Under the pieces are notes generated by a model that saw nothing but the letters and a program-made list of their open reading frames with translations, was not told the DNA's origin and searched no databases. From the NCBI RefSeq assembly GCF_002115725.1, contig NZ_JFKD01000002.1, positions 124,001 through 188,000 of the forward strand: a stretch of 64,000 nt of DNA, given 5' to 3'. Source of the stretch: Marivita cryptomonadis. GTDB lineage: Bacteria; Pseudomonadota; Alphaproteobacteria; Rhodobacterales; Rhodobacteraceae. The position numbers and the translations under genes were made by a program. This document shows, piece by piece, positions 54,655 through 62,845 of this stretch (the stretch's first letter is position 1; each line of letters opens with the position of its first letter).

Positions 54655-54690
54655 CGAAAAAAGCCGCCCCTGTTTGGAGCGGCTTTTTCG
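54655..54690 (-). terminator. Intrinsic terminator of the rplS-rpmE operon
   Basis: Ten-bp stem AAAAAGCCGC/GCGGCTTTTT around an 11-base loop, 21 bases beyond the rpmE stop. Read on the minus strand, a GC-rich stem is followed by TTTTTT, a classic factor-independent terminator. Confidence 0.88.
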
Positions 54691-54708
54691 ACGTCTTTTG
54701 AAGTAGGC

Positions 54709-54930
54709 TTAGAAGCCGAGGCCTTCGTATTTCTTCTTGAACTTCGACACGCGGCCGCCGGAGTCCAGCAGGCGCGAGCTGCCACCGGTCCAGGCCGGGT
54801 GAACAGTCGGGTCGATGTCGAGCGACAGCGTGTCGCCTTCCTTGCCCCAGCACGAACGCATTTCGAGCATTGTGCCATCGGTCATCTTGACGTTGATGAC
54901 GTGGTATTCGGGATGGATGTCTTTTTTCAT
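54709..54930 (-). CDS. rpmE: Large ribosomal subunit protein bL31
   Basis: A 73-residue ribosomal protein bridging the 50S and 30S subunits. It begins [20 protein letters not shown] and contains [11 protein letters not shown] and [12 protein letters not shown]. The CxxC zinc pair of classical zinc-binding L31 is missing; only C27 is present, so it belongs to the zinc-independent form. It follows rplS by 11 bases and is followed by a strong terminator. Confidence 0.95.
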   Translation of the reverse strand: MKKDIHPEYHVINVKMTDGTMLEMRSCWGKEGDTLSLDIDPTVHPAWTGGSSRLLDSGGRVSKFKKKYEGLGF

Positions 54931-54941
54931 CTCGGCACTCC

Positions 54942-55325
54942 TTACGCGTCTGCGCCCTTGAGGGGCTTGTAGTTTGCATCTTCCGCGATACGGGCCGATT
55001 TGCCACGACGCGAACGGAGGTAGTACAGCTTGGCGCGACGGACGCGGCCACGACGAACAACCTCGATGCTGTCGATGTTTGTCGAATAGAGCGGGAACAC
55101 ACGCTCCACGCCTTCACCGAACGAAATCTTGCGAACCGTGAACGAACCGGCAATGCCAGAACCCTGACGGCGGCTGATGCAGACGCCTTCGTAGTTCTGC
55201 ACACGGGTACGGGTGCCTTCGGTTACTTTGTAGCCGACACGGATGGTGTCGCCGGCTTTGAAATCGGGAATTGTTTTCCCTAGGGCGGCAATTTGTTCCG
55301 CCTCCAACTGAGCGATCAGATCCAT
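54942..55325 (-). CDS. rplS: Large ribosomal subunit protein bL19
   Basis: A 127-residue protein at the 30S-50S interface. The sequence [46 protein letters not shown], the [18 protein letters not shown] strand and the basic [19 protein letters not shown] are diagnostic. The C-terminus extends about 12 residues beyond the E. coli protein. TAGGAGAG lies just upstream. It is separated from the EthD gene by a 301-base gap, longer than any other spacing in this run. Confidence 0.96.
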   Translation of the reverse strand: MDLIAQLEAEQIAALGKTIPDFKAGDTIRVGYKVTEGTRTRVQNYEGVCISRRQGSGIAGSFTVRKISFGEGVERVFPLYSTNIDSIEVVRRGRVRRAKLYYLRSRRGKSARIAEDANYKPLKGADA

Positions 55326-55626
55326 CGCTTCTCTCCTAATACTGCTTGCGGTTGCTCCGCAAAGGTGTGCGCGTCCTAAGAGCTCTTGGTCTTCGTCCGG
55401 GTCCGCCTGTTCCGAATGATCGGAGCGCCCGCCAGAGATCAGGTCGTCTTTGTCTTGTCATGTTCGGGAAGGGTGCGATTTTGCCATGTCCGAAGAGCAC
55501 ACGGAATCACCGCACCGGGCTGACACCCAGAACACGCGCCGTAAACCAGAAGCGTCGCAGTAAATCAAGGGTCGTTTGAGGAGACGGCCCCTGTGCCTTG
55601 TCTGGTGTGATCATCCGGGGCAGAGA
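55326..55626. other. rplS leader/intergenic region
   Basis: A 301-base stretch without a credible gene between the EthD-type gene and rplS. A stem-loop TTGCGG-TTGCT-CCGCAA lies at 55346-55362, 21-37 bases before the rplS start and close to its ribosome-binding site. A small TCCGA-ATGA-TCGGA repeat is near 55411. The rplS promoter and a possible autoregulatory leader are expected here; nothing more is seen. A 77-codon plus-strand frame is not supported. Confidence 0.5.
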
Positions 55627-55935
55627 TCAGGCGATCACCTCTCCGATCAGCATTTGCGGTTGCGTGTTGGTGAAATTGGCAATGTCGGCGACCACTGGCC
55701 CAGACGCGCCAAGCGCCGCATCAAGAGCGGATTTGTCGGCAAAGGTCATCGTGGCAACAGCATAGCTTTGCGGCGGTGCATCGGGGCCACTGGCCAGCCC
55801 TTTGGTCACCAGCACGGATGCAATATGCGCGCCCATGTGTTCACCAACCATCGGCATATGGGTGCCAAGGTAATAGTCGTAGTCGAAATGGGTCTCGTCC
55901 GTGATGGGGTAAATCACCTGTAGGGAAAGTGCCAT
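55627..55935 (-). CDS. EthD family protein
   Basis: A 102-residue protein of the ferredoxin-like dimeric alpha-beta barrel superfamily. The EthD pattern is visible in FDYDYYLGTHMPMVGEHMG and the closing PQMLIGEVI. EthD itself is needed for ether degradation; many relatives are of unknown role, and none of the other Eth genes is here. The ATG at 55935 has GGAGGAG six bases upstream. It lies between trmD and rplS without evident functional link to either. Confidence 0.82.
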   Translation of the reverse strand: MALSLQVIYPITDETHFDYDYYLGTHMPMVGEHMGAHIASVLVTKGLASGPDAPPQSYAVATMTFADKSALDAALGASGPVVADIANFTNTQPQMLIGEVIA

Positions 55936-55998
55936 TGCTATCTCCTCCGAGTCGGGCAATGGCTTTTGCTTAGCACAAAACGCACACGCACTGCCGGA

Positions 55999-56814
55999 TC
56001 AATCGGACGTGTCGTTCCTCGCACACCAGTCGGCCCAAAGATCAGGGCGCCGTTTGCGGGTCAGCTCTTCGGATTGTGCGCGCCGCCATTTGGCGATTTC
56101 GCCGTGATGACCAGACATGAGAACTGGTGGAATCTCTTGGTCGCGCCACTCGGCCGGGCGAGTGTATTGCGGATGCTCCAAAAGCCCATTTGAAAAGCTC
56201 TCCTCTTCGGTTGACGCCTCATTGCCCAAAACGCCGGGCAACAGGCGCACGGTTGCGTCGATCATGGCCTGAGCCGCAATCTCTCCGCCCGTTAGAACAA
56301 AGTCGCCAAGGCTGACTTCAATCATCTTGTAGTGGTCGATCACGCGTTGATCCAACCCTTCGAAGCGTCCGCAAATCAGCGTCATCCCTGGCCCTGTGGC
56401 TAGCGATTGGGCCATTTTCTGCGTCAAAGGCCGTCCGCGTGGGCTGAGATAGATCAGTGGCGCGGACGGTTCGATCCGCTCGCGCGCGGTGTCGATTGCG
56501 GCTGCCATGATATCGGGGCGCAGCACCATACCTGCGCCACCACCTGCGGGTGTGTCATCAACATTGCGATGTTTGCCTTCGCCGAATTGGCGCAGTGGCA
56601 CGGTCTCTAACTGCCACAGTCCGTCCTTGAGCGCGCGTCCGGTCAGAGACTGCCCCAGTATACCGGGAAACGCCTCGGGCAGCAGCGTGATCACTTGGGC
56701 CTTCCACACGCGCACCAGGTCCGGAGATGGCTCCATCAATTCGCGCGGTTTGAGCGATGGCCTGATGGTCTTGCGGCCATGGGATCTGGTGGGCGGGGTC
56801 TTTGGATCGTCCAT
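55999..56814 (-). CDS. trmD: tRNA (guanine-N1)-methyltransferase
   Basis: Methylates G37 of tRNAs, preventing frameshifting. The 271-residue SPOUT enzyme shows ITLLPEAFPGILGQSLTGRAL, DDTPAGGGAGMVLRPD, the knot region YLSPRGRPLTQ, LICGRFEGLDQRVID, and DFVLTGGEIAAQAMID. An N-terminal extension of about 35 residues (SHGRKTIRPSLKPRELME) precedes the usual start. Extended TrmD forms occur in Rhodobacterales, so I keep the ATG at 56814; the alternative is the ATG at residue 27. Confidence 0.94.
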   Translation of the reverse strand: MDDPKTPPTRSHGRKTIRPSLKPRELMEPSPDLVRVWKAQVITLLPEAFPGILGQSLTGRALKDGLWQLETVPLRQFGEGKHRNVDDTPAGGGAGMVLRPDIMAAAIDTARERIEPSAPLIYLSPRGRPLTQKMAQSLATGPGMTLICGRFEGLDQRVIDHYKMIEVSLGDFVLTGGEIAAQAMIDATVRLLPGVLGNEASTEEESFSNGLLEHPQYTRPAEWRDQEIPPVLMSGHHGEIAKWRRAQSEELTRKRRPDLWADWCARNDTSD

Positions 56815-56874
56815 TCTTGCGGCCTCTTGGTGATACGACAGGCTTTAGTCCGTCGTCGCCGGAATGGCCACAGG

Positions 56875-57423
56875 TCAGACAGCAACAGGATTGGCCAAGG
56901 CATCCCGCATTGCGAGCATGGCATTGGGCGACACAAAGAAATGCGCCAGCGCCCCGGCCTCTGCCGGGCTCGCGCGCATCAATCGCTCGACCAGCCAGAG
57001 TTCGCGGACCTGGTCGTCGGTCAATTCGGTCAAATGGGGGCTGTCCCATCTTGCGAGGATTTGTGACAGGACCATCGCGATCTGATCATTTTCCGTCAGA
57101 AAACGCGGTGAGCCTTTGTCCTGACCCATGAGCATCTGCAAATGGGCGCGAATGATGGTTGGATCGGGTGCCATGGCTGCCAGTCTGGCAAGGGATGAAG
57201 GCAGAAGCAGCGAAGGGGAAGCTTTTTTCGTCGCGCTCTCCATCATCGGGGACGGCCCGATTTGCGGGAACACCGACAAGGTGGCTGCAGCGATGCTCAA
57301 CGCGCCGAACACACCCAAAACCATAAAGGCGAATGACACCGCCACTTCCTGCAGGGTGATTGACACCACACCCGGCGACAGAGCGGCAAAAGTTAACAAT
57401 GCTCGACGCTTTACTCGATCCAC
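56875..57423 (-). CDS. Uncharacterised protein with N-terminal membrane segment
   Basis: About 182 residues. One or two hydrophobic segments come first (LLTFAALSPGVVSI, VAVSFAFMVLGVFGALSIAAATL). A soluble helical part follows (LMGQDKGSPRFLTENDQIAMVLSQILARWDSPHLTELTDDQVRELW). The start is unclear: a GTG at 57423 with GGGGACAG upstream seems best, while a TTG at 57444 would add seven residues. It lies in the rimM-trmD interval, 60 bases before trmD. No family recognised. Confidence 0.6.
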   Translation of the reverse strand: MDRVKRRALLTFAALSPGVVSITLQEVAVSFAFMVLGVFGALSIAAATLSVFPQIGPSPMMESATKKASPSLLLPSSLARLAAMAPDPTIIRAHLQMLMGQDKGSPRFLTENDQIAMVLSQILARWDSPHLTELTDDQVRELWLVERLMRASPAEAGALAHFFVSPNAMLAMRDALANPVAV

Positions 57424-57532
57424 AACACGCTGTCCCCAATGCAACCTGTGCTAACTAGCAGTAGGGAGTGGCGGTTTCTTGCTTGAATTTTGGCGAACAA
57501 ACGGCGTTTGTGCGGCAAAAGCGCGGCGCGTT

Positions 57533-58333
57533 TTACGGATCGGGTTGCTGGGCCATCCGGCGCACGAGGCGTTTGGCTTCTTGGATGTCTTTTTCGGACA
57601 GTTCGCTGCGGTTCAGGGCAAGAAACACATCGTGGATACCCATATCCGGCTGAACATTCTCAGGTGGCAGAATGGCCAGCTGTGTTCGGTCAAGTTCGGT
57701 TAGTTCCAACAGGGCAAGCAAAGGGTCCAATGGTCCCAGCGGCAGATCGGCCGTGTCTTCCAGAAGGAACGATGTCACCCGCGCTGGCGCGACATCTCGC
57801 GCAATTTCTTCTAGGATGTCGTCAAGGCTGCGCGCCGTGTCGAATTGGGCGCTGTACGCTTGCAAGTCGTCGGTCAGCCGCGTGCTGCGCAAGTTCTGCC
57901 ACCATGTGCTGCGCAACCAAGCATCGTGGCCGCGTGTGGAGAAATAGAAAGTCAGGTCCGTCGTGGGACCAAAGCGCCGCAATGCCACATCCGTCAGGCA
58001 TTTCATAACCAGACCCGAGCTGTCGTAACACTCCAAGCCATGCCTGCCGGGCATATGGCCGGACAAATCTTCAGAAGACATGACGATGGGGCGCGGGTCC
58101 GTATCGGACAGCGCATCGAAAAAGGCCGTGGCAGTCTTGGCGATCTGCGACAAGGTTCGTTTCTTCGGGTCGATCGAGAACGCGCGGGCGCAATCGGTCA
58201 GGGGTTCGAAGGCTTCCTTGAGAAAGACGCGCACATGTGGTTCCAGCAGGGCTGCGTTCTCACGCAGCATGGACTGGACGCTCGTTGTCCCTGTTTTGTG
58301 AAATCCTGCATGGATGACGATCCTTGTCGTCAC
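57533..58333 (-). CDS. Sulfotransferase-like P-loop protein
   Basis: A 266-residue protein beginning [20 protein letters not shown], where HKTGTTS is the PAPS 5'-phosphosulfate loop pattern of sulfotransferases. A candidate 3'-phosphate-binding segment is [15 protein letters not shown]. The remainder is divergent, so the acceptor (glycan, lipid or small molecule) cannot be named. Its ATG overlaps the rimM stop (ATGA), embedding it in the ribosome/tRNA-maturation operon. It is an unusual tenant for that place, possibly acquired. Confidence 0.75.
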   Translation of the reverse strand: MTTRIVIHAGFHKTGTTSVQSMLRENAALLEPHVRVFLKEAFEPLTDCARAFSIDPKKRTLSQIAKTATAFFDALSDTDPRPIVMSSEDLSGHMPGRHGLECYDSSGLVMKCLTDVALRRFGPTTDLTFYFSTRGHDAWLRSTWWQNLRSTRLTDDLQAYSAQFDTARSLDDILEEIARDVAPARVTSFLLEDTADLPLGPLDPLLALLELTELDRTQLAILPPENVQPDMGIHDVFLALNRSELSEKDIQEAKRLVRRMAQQPDP

Positions 58334-58836
58334 GAAAACAGGCCCTCGGGCGGATCGGCGACAATCCGTCCCTGAGCAAGGTCGACCGTCGGGACAACCG
58401 CTTTGGTGAAGGGCAGGAGAACCGTCTGTTTCTGGCCCGGTGCGCGCAGCTCAAGAAGGTCGTCTGCGCCATTGTTGATCACCGCCATCACTTTGCCCAA
58501 AGGTGTCCCGCCAGTATCTGTCACCTCCAACCCGATTAGGTCGGCGTGATAAAACTCGTCATCCGGGAGTGAGGGCAGCCGCTCGCGCGGAACATAAAGT
58601 TGGGTGCCACGCAAAGCATCAGCTGCTTCCTTGTTCGAGACCCCTGACAGCCGCGCGGCAAGACCGTTTTTGATCTGTCGGGTGATCTTGACTGTATAGC
58701 TGTGCTTTCCGTCTTCGGTCTCGAGCGGTGCGTATATGGCGATGTCTTCGGGGATTGCGGTAAAGCTTTTCAGGCGCACTTCACCCCTGACCCCGAAGGA
58801 CCCGGCAATCGCGCCTACGCAGACTTTTTCACTCAC
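58330..58836 (-). CDS. rimM: Ribosome maturation factor RimM
   Basis: Assists 30S head maturation through uS19. The 168-residue protein has the N-terminal barrel start [22 protein letters not shown] and the C-terminal PRC-barrel ([23 protein letters not shown]...[19 protein letters not shown]). I place the start at a GTG at 58836 with GGGAG seven bases upstream; an ATG six codons earlier is possible. It lies between the porin-like gene and the sulfotransferase-like gene. Confidence 0.93.
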   Translation of the reverse strand: MSEKVCVGAIAGSFGVRGEVRLKSFTAIPEDIAIYAPLETEDGKHSYTVKITRQIKNGLAARLSGVSNKEAADALRGTQLYVPRERLPSLPDDEFYHADLIGLEVTDTGGTPLGKVMAVINNGADDLLELRAPGQKQTVLLPFTKAVVPTVDLAQGRIVADPPEGLFS

Positions 58837-58905
58837 GAATGTGCTCCCGGTCATTTCAACAGTCTGGATAGACCAGACTGCCCTGCCGAGGCAATTGCCA
58901 GTCGC

Positions 58906-59727
58906 TCAGCCGCCGATGCTGAACACACGCGTCACGCCAAAGCGTACGCCCCACTGTTCGTCCGAGCCCTGTTGGACGATCGGGCTGTCTGCGGCGTCGT
59001 CGGTGAACTTTTCCCAAGTCACAGCGCCTTCAAGACCCCAGACATCATTGATCTGGTAGCGCGCGCCAAATTCCACACCGGCAGAGACCATGCCGCCGTC
59101 CGGATCATAGGCGGGCAGGGCAGCACTGGATTCGGCTGCGGTTATGCCGAAATAGGTGTCACTATAGGCATCATCGCCGAAAAACAGGCGCGGACCCATC
59201 GAAAGACGCAAACGATCAGTTGGCCGCAGGATCGCATCGGCACCGACTTCGCCAACCCAGCCCTCATGCCCGCCAAAGCCGCGGCGGACTTCGCCGAAAG
59301 CTGCGAAATGTTCGGTGCCATAGCGCATAGACACGCCCAGTTCGGCAGCCGCGTCGATATCATTCAGACCGGCCAGTTCATTAAAATCATCTGTCTTGCG
59401 TTCCTCGATGAACCGGAACGACCCTCCAAAGGTCAAACCCATGCTGTCTGCCCAAGGATCAGGGTTACCGAAGGTGCGTCCGTTGCGCAGCGACAGGTAA
59501 TTGAACGAAAAGCCCAGATCCGCGCCAATGGCGTTCTCGTCAGAACCGAAATACTCCGGGTTCGAGGCGACGCCGCCACGCAGGGTGAACATGAGCTTTG
59601 GCTTGGCTGGTGCCGGCGCAGCGACCATTACATCAGGCTGTGTTGCTGTTTGCTCAGGGCCTGCAGCCAACGCTGGGGCGGCTATACCGAGGGCGAGGCT
59701 GGAAACTGTTGCAAGGCGGATGAGCAT
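58906..59727 (-). CDS. Outer-membrane protein, MipA/OmpV family
   Basis: A 273-residue predicted outer-membrane beta barrel with a signal peptide (MLIRLATVSSLALGIAAPALA). About ten amphipathic strands follow, and the protein ends in aromatic/hydrophobic VTRVFSIGG. The sequence FTLRGGVASNPEYFGSDE at the start of the mature part is the MipA/OmpV hallmark. Relatives take part in murein-synthase scaffolding or act as minor porins. The ATG at 59727 has CAGGAG upstream; longer reading is unsupported. A strong hairpin separates it from rpsP, so it may be expressed separately. Confidence 0.85.
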   Translation of the reverse strand: MLIRLATVSSLALGIAAPALAAGPEQTATQPDVMVAAPAPAKPKLMFTLRGGVASNPEYFGSDENAIGADLGFSFNYLSLRNGRTFGNPDPWADSMGLTFGGSFRFIEERKTDDFNELAGLNDIDAAAELGVSMRYGTEHFAAFGEVRRGFGGHEGWVGEVGADAILRPTDRLRLSMGPRLFFGDDAYSDTYFGITAAESSAALPAYDPDGGMVSAGVEFGARYQINDVWGLEGAVTWEKFTDDAADSPIVQQGSDEQWGVRFGVTRVFSIGG

Positions 59728-59895
59728 GGCGATTGGCTCCTGTAGGGCTGCATGCGGTTGAATTACCACATGGCGCGGACAGCGTGCAGGGTCAAGCAAA
59801 CTGCACCCGGTCGCGCAAAATGACACGCGTGGCATGCGGGATTGTGACCATGTTTTGAATGGGAAGACGTTGGTCGGTTTTCACACCGGAAAGGT

Positions 59896-59924
59896 GCAGA
59901 TGACCGGGTGGGCCGGCCATCTGC
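59896..59924 (-). terminator. Strong hairpin downstream of rpsP
   Basis: As minus-strand RNA: a 12-bp stem GCAGAUG-G-CCGG/CCGG-U-CAUCUGC (one G-U pair) around a 5-base loop, starting 16 bases after the rpsP stop. There is no T-run, so it is more likely a Rho-linked or mRNA-stabilising element than an intrinsic terminator. Confidence 0.5.
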
Positions 59925-59939
59925 GAGCGCAGTCCGCGA

Positions 59940-60323
59940 TTATTCCGCGGTTGCCTCTTCTGCGGCCGGAGCGGCGTCGGCAGCGTCTGCTGCTTTGGCG
60001 GCCTTGGCTTCGGCGCGTTCTGTTGCGGCTTTGCCCGGTACGGCTTTCTTCGGGTTGCTGCGCTCTTTCTTCTCAACAACGCCAGCCGCTTCGAGGAAGC
60101 GCGCGACGCGGTCGGTGGTCTGGGCGCCCTGGCTCATCCAGTACTGGATGCGCTCCACGTCCATCTTCACGCGCTCTTCGCTGTCTTTCGGCAGGAGCGG
60201 GTTGTAGGTGCCCAGCTTTTCGATGAAGCGACCATCGCGCGGCATGCGGCTGTCGGCAGCAACGATGCGGTAGAAGGGGCGCTTTTTGGAACCGCCACGG
60301 GCGAGACGAATTTTGATAGCCAT
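59940..60323 (-). CDS. rpsP: Small ribosomal subunit protein bS16 with Ala-rich extension
   Basis: A 127-residue 30S assembly protein. The first 80 residues are canonical ([60 protein letters not shown]). They are followed by about 45 residues of Ala/Lys/Glu-rich, low-complexity sequence ([21 protein letters not shown]) not present in E. coli. Such tails are usual in alphaproteobacteria. It follows chorismate mutase by 41 bases. Confidence 0.96.
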   Translation of the reverse strand: MAIKIRLARGGSKKRPFYRIVAADSRMPRDGRFIEKLGTYNPLLPKDSEERVKMDVERIQYWMSQGAQTTDRVARFLEAAGVVEKKERSNPKKAVPGKAATERAEAKAAKAADAADAAPAAEEATAE

Positions 60324-60364
60324 TTGGTATTCTCCTAGGGTTTTCGAGATGACGGGAGGACCCG

Positions 60365-60664
60365 TCAGGATTGCTTCTGTTTGTGGTGTTGGATGACTTC
60401 CTGAATGATGAAATTCAGGAATTTCTTGGCGAACTCAGGATCAAGATCTGCCTGGGTCGCAAGCTCTTCGAGCCGCGCGATCTGTTTTTCTTCGCGTGCG
60501 GGGTCTGAGGGCGGGAGGTCGTGCTGTGCCTTCAGCACACCCACGGCCTGCGTGTGTTTGAACCGCTCGGCCAGCGTGAACACGAGGATCGCGTCCAGAC
60601 GGTCGATGCTTTCGCGGTGACCCTTGAGCAGTTCTGCGGCACGGGTCACGGTATCGGGGATCAT
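60365..60664 (-). CDS. Chorismate mutase (AroQ class)
   Basis: Converts chorismate to prephenate for phenylalanine and tyrosine synthesis. The 99-residue all-helical protein has [30 protein letters not shown] (active-site Arg, Asp and Lys), and the [36 protein letters not shown] segment typical of monofunctional AroQ. The ATG at 60664 comes one base after the preceding acetyltransferase stop. Placement between ffh and rpsP is common in Rhodobacterales. Confidence 0.92.
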   Translation of the reverse strand: MIPDTVTRAAELLKGHRESIDRLDAILVFTLAERFKHTQAVGVLKAQHDLPPSDPAREEKQIARLEELATQADLDPEFAKKFLNFIIQEVIQHHKQKQS

Positions 60665-60665
60665 G

Positions 60666-61271
60666 TCAGTCAATAGCCCAGCCTTTCGGTTTGAACAGGG
60701 GGTCTTGGTAATGGGCGATTTCCATGTCGATGCCGTGCGACAACTGACTGCCGCGCAGCGCGTCGGGGCTGGGGTGGCGATAGACCACGTCGCTTCCATC
60801 GACGGTCGGGGCATCGTGATCTTTCTTGGCTCCAAGACGCTCGGCCAGACGGATGCTGTCGAGGTTCTTGGGATCAAGATAGCTGACGGCCGTGTCCCAG
60901 CCTTTTTCGTCATAGAAGTAACGGCGCACACGGTGGGTCGCTTCGAGTGCGAAACCCTTGCCCGCGCGATCCGGCCAGATGATCCAGGCGATTTCCCGTT
61001 CGGGCCATTTTGCCGGCGACCAGCCACCTGCCATGCCGACGGTTTCGTCGGTGTCCTTGAGATGCACCATCCACATGCCGAAACCCCGGATTTCCCAATG
61101 GCCGATCTCGGCAGCGTACAGCATCCACGCCTCATAGCCATTGAGCGGCCCACCCATGAAGCGGGACCGGTACGAGGCGAAAGTGGCTTTGAAATCGGGG
61201 TAATCCTCGGCCTTTGGGCTGCGTAAAGACAGCCGCTTGGTCTCCAGAACCGGAATGTCGCGGTGACCCAT
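60666..61271 (-). CDS. GNAT acetyltransferase 1 of 4 (RimJ/RimL type)
   Basis: A 201-residue acyl-CoA N-acetyltransferase of the Acetyltransf_3 type. It has the opening VLETKRLSLRSPKAEDYPDF, the CoA pyrophosphate loop AGKGFALEA, NLDSIRLAERLGA and the C-terminal motif VVYRHPSPDAL shared by all four copies. It is about 25 residues longer than its neighbours at the C-terminus (GSQLSHGIDMEIAHYQDPLF). The start at 61271 is one base after the stop of copy 2. The acceptor is unknown. Confidence 0.88.
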   Translation of the reverse strand: MGHRDIPVLETKRLSLRSPKAEDYPDFKATFASYRSRFMGGPLNGYEAWMLYAAEIGHWEIRGFGMWMVHLKDTDETVGMAGGWSPAKWPEREIAWIIWPDRAGKGFALEATHRVRRYFYDEKGWDTAVSYLDPKNLDSIRLAERLGAKKDHDAPTVDGSDVVYRHPSPDALRGSQLSHGIDMEIAHYQDPLFKPKGWAID

Positions 61272-61272
61272 G

Positions 61273-61788
61273 TCAAAAAGCCTCCGTATTGGGGTGCCGA
61301 TAGACGGTCGCGACCCTATCGCGGAGCGTAATGTCAGCCTCGCGTACAGCGCCCATGCGCAATGCCAGCGCCTGAGAGCGCGCGTTATCAGGTGCGATGA
61401 AGCTGGGCAGGCCATTCAGGTCAAAATGGTCTGCTGCGGCTTTCCGGGCGGCCAAGGCAGCCTCGAATGCAATACCTTTGCCTTCGTATTCTGCTGCGAT
61501 GCCATAGCCGAGCTCGGGCTCCGGCCAGTCAAACGGATGGAAGATTCCAGAAAAGCCGATGGCGGTTTCGTCGCCCTTGAGTGTCACAAACCAGAGGCCA
61601 TAGCCGCGCAAGGCCCAACCGCCTGCAGCCGAAGTGATCATGCCTTCGACTTCACGCGGGCCAAGCGGTCCACCGTTCCACTTGCTGCGTGGCTCGGCGA
61701 AATACGCACAGAAGGCCGCGTGGTCCGACAGGCGCGGAGCGCGCAGGATCAGGCGGTCGGTTTCGATCACGGGGACATCCAAACTCAT
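61273..61788 (-). CDS. GNAT acetyltransferase 2 of 4
   Basis: A 171-residue RimJ/RimL-type acetyltransferase: IETDRLILRAPRLSDHAAF, CoA loop EGKGIAFEA, NARSQALALRMGA and TVYRHPNTEAF. It is the most divergent of the four in the strand before the CoA loop (ELGYGIAAEYEG). Its ATG overlaps the stop of copy 3 (ATGA). No biochemical role can be assigned beyond acetyl transfer to an amine. Confidence 0.88.
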   Translation of the reverse strand: MSLDVPVIETDRLILRAPRLSDHAAFCAYFAEPRSKWNGGPLGPREVEGMITSAAGGWALRGYGLWFVTLKGDETAIGFSGIFHPFDWPEPELGYGIAAEYEGKGIAFEAALAARKAAADHFDLNGLPSFIAPDNARSQALALRMGAVREADITLRDRVATVYRHPNTEAF

Positions 61789-62312
61789 ACCAGCGCCTCC
61801 GGTCCTGGATGTCGGTAGAGCATGTCTTCCCCCATATTGGGGTTGTCGTAGGTCCGCTCGTAAATAGCGCCCATGCGCTCGGCAAGGCGGATCGACCGCG
61901 TGTTGCCCGGTACAATGTTCGAGGTCAGCGTCGTGAAGCCAAGGTCGTCATAGGCCCACTGGCGCACGCGGGTTGCGGCCTCAAATGCGATGCCTTTGCC
62001 CTCAAACCCGTCAAACACCACCCAGCCGACCTCGGGTTCGGGCCAGCCTTCCGGGTTCCAGATGCCAGAGATGCCCGCTGGTTTGCCGGTGGCCTTGTCT
62101 TGAATCGTGAAGTAGCCATAGCCATGCCAGTGCCAGTGGCCCACGTTGAGCGTGAACCAGCGCCACGAATCCGAGCGGTTGGTGTAGCCGCCAAAGCCTT
62201 CGGCGCGAGTGTTGTCCATCAGGAATTCGATCATTGCTTCCGCATCGGCCTTTTCCGGGCCGCGCAAAATCAGGCGATCGGTTTCAAGCGTGGGCGCGTT
62301 GGTGAGACTCAT
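61785..62312 (-). CDS. GNAT acetyltransferase 3 of 4
   Basis: A 175-residue RimJ/RimL-type acetyltransferase: LETDRLILRGPEKADAEAM, the aromatic stretch WRWFTLNVGHWHWHGYGYF, CoA loop EGKGIAFEA, NTRSIRLAERMGA and MLYRHPGPEAL. It overlaps copies 2 and 4 by four bases on either side (ATGA), forming a continuous coupled array. Confidence 0.88.
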   Translation of the reverse strand: MSLTNAPTLETDRLILRGPEKADAEAMIEFLMDNTRAEGFGGYTNRSDSWRWFTLNVGHWHWHGYGYFTIQDKATGKPAGISGIWNPEGWPEPEVGWVVFDGFEGKGIAFEAATRVRQWAYDDLGFTTLTSNIVPGNTRSIRLAERMGAIYERTYDNPNMGEDMLYRHPGPEALV

Positions 62313-62845
62313 GTGTAAGCCTCCGGGCTTCCGTCGCTGTCCGGGCTGTGGCGGTAGACGATGGTTTCTTCTGGTGTTTCGCCTTCTGGCAATGGTGCGT
62401 CCGGGTCATGCAGGGCGCCCAGCCGTTCCGCGAGTGCGATCGACCGTGTGTTCGCGGGGTCGATATAGGACACCAAGGTTTCGAAACCTTGGTCCCACGC
62501 CCAGAGCATCGCGCCCATCGCCGCCTCCAACGCATAGCCCTTGCCCTCGGCCTTCTCGAGCAGCGTCCAACCCAATTCGACCTCTGGGAAGTGCGGTGGC
62601 TTGAGCAAACCGACCTGACCGATGAATTCGCCCTCGGTCGTCTCGATACCCCACGCGCCGTGGCCCATCAGGTCCCACATGGCAACTTCAGACGCCATCC
62701 AACGCCACGCCTGCTTGCGCGGGATCGGGCCGCCCATATGCACGGCGCGATCCGTTGCGAACAGATCGCACAACTGTTCGAGATCGGTCGACGTGTGACC
62801 GCGCAGGCGCAGACGCGCCGTGTTTATGATCGGGGTGGCCGTCAC
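62309..62845 (-). CDS. GNAT acetyltransferase 4 of 4, next to ffh
   Basis: A 178-residue RimJ/RimL-type acetyltransferase: INTARLRLRGHTSTDLEQL, ELGWTLLEKAEGKGYALEA, NTRSIALAERLGA and IVYRHSPDSDG. It starts at a GTG immediately after the ffh stop (TAAGTG), so it relies on termination-reinitiation or coupling with ffh. It is the first of four tandem paralogues leading to chorismate mutase and rpsP. Confidence 0.88.
   Translation of the reverse strand: MTATPIINTARLRLRGHTSTDLEQLCDLFATDRAVHMGGPIPRKQAWRWMASEVAMWDLMGHGAWGIETTEGEFIGQVGLLKPPHFPEVELGWTLLEKAEGKGYALEAAMGAMLWAWDQGFETLVSYIDPANTRSIALAERLGALHDPDAPLPEGETPEETIVYRHSPDSDGSPEAYT

Noticed and set aside
54236..55204. Extension of the zinc-ribbon gene through rpmE and rplS
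   Set aside because: The frame crosses two well-supported ribosomal protein genes in another phase and a strong terminator; the ATG at 54235 is coupled to the upstream small gene.
55346..55579. 77-codon plus-strand frame between EthD and rplS
   Set aside because: No ribosome-binding site, Arg/Ser-rich random composition, and it lies over the rplS leader.
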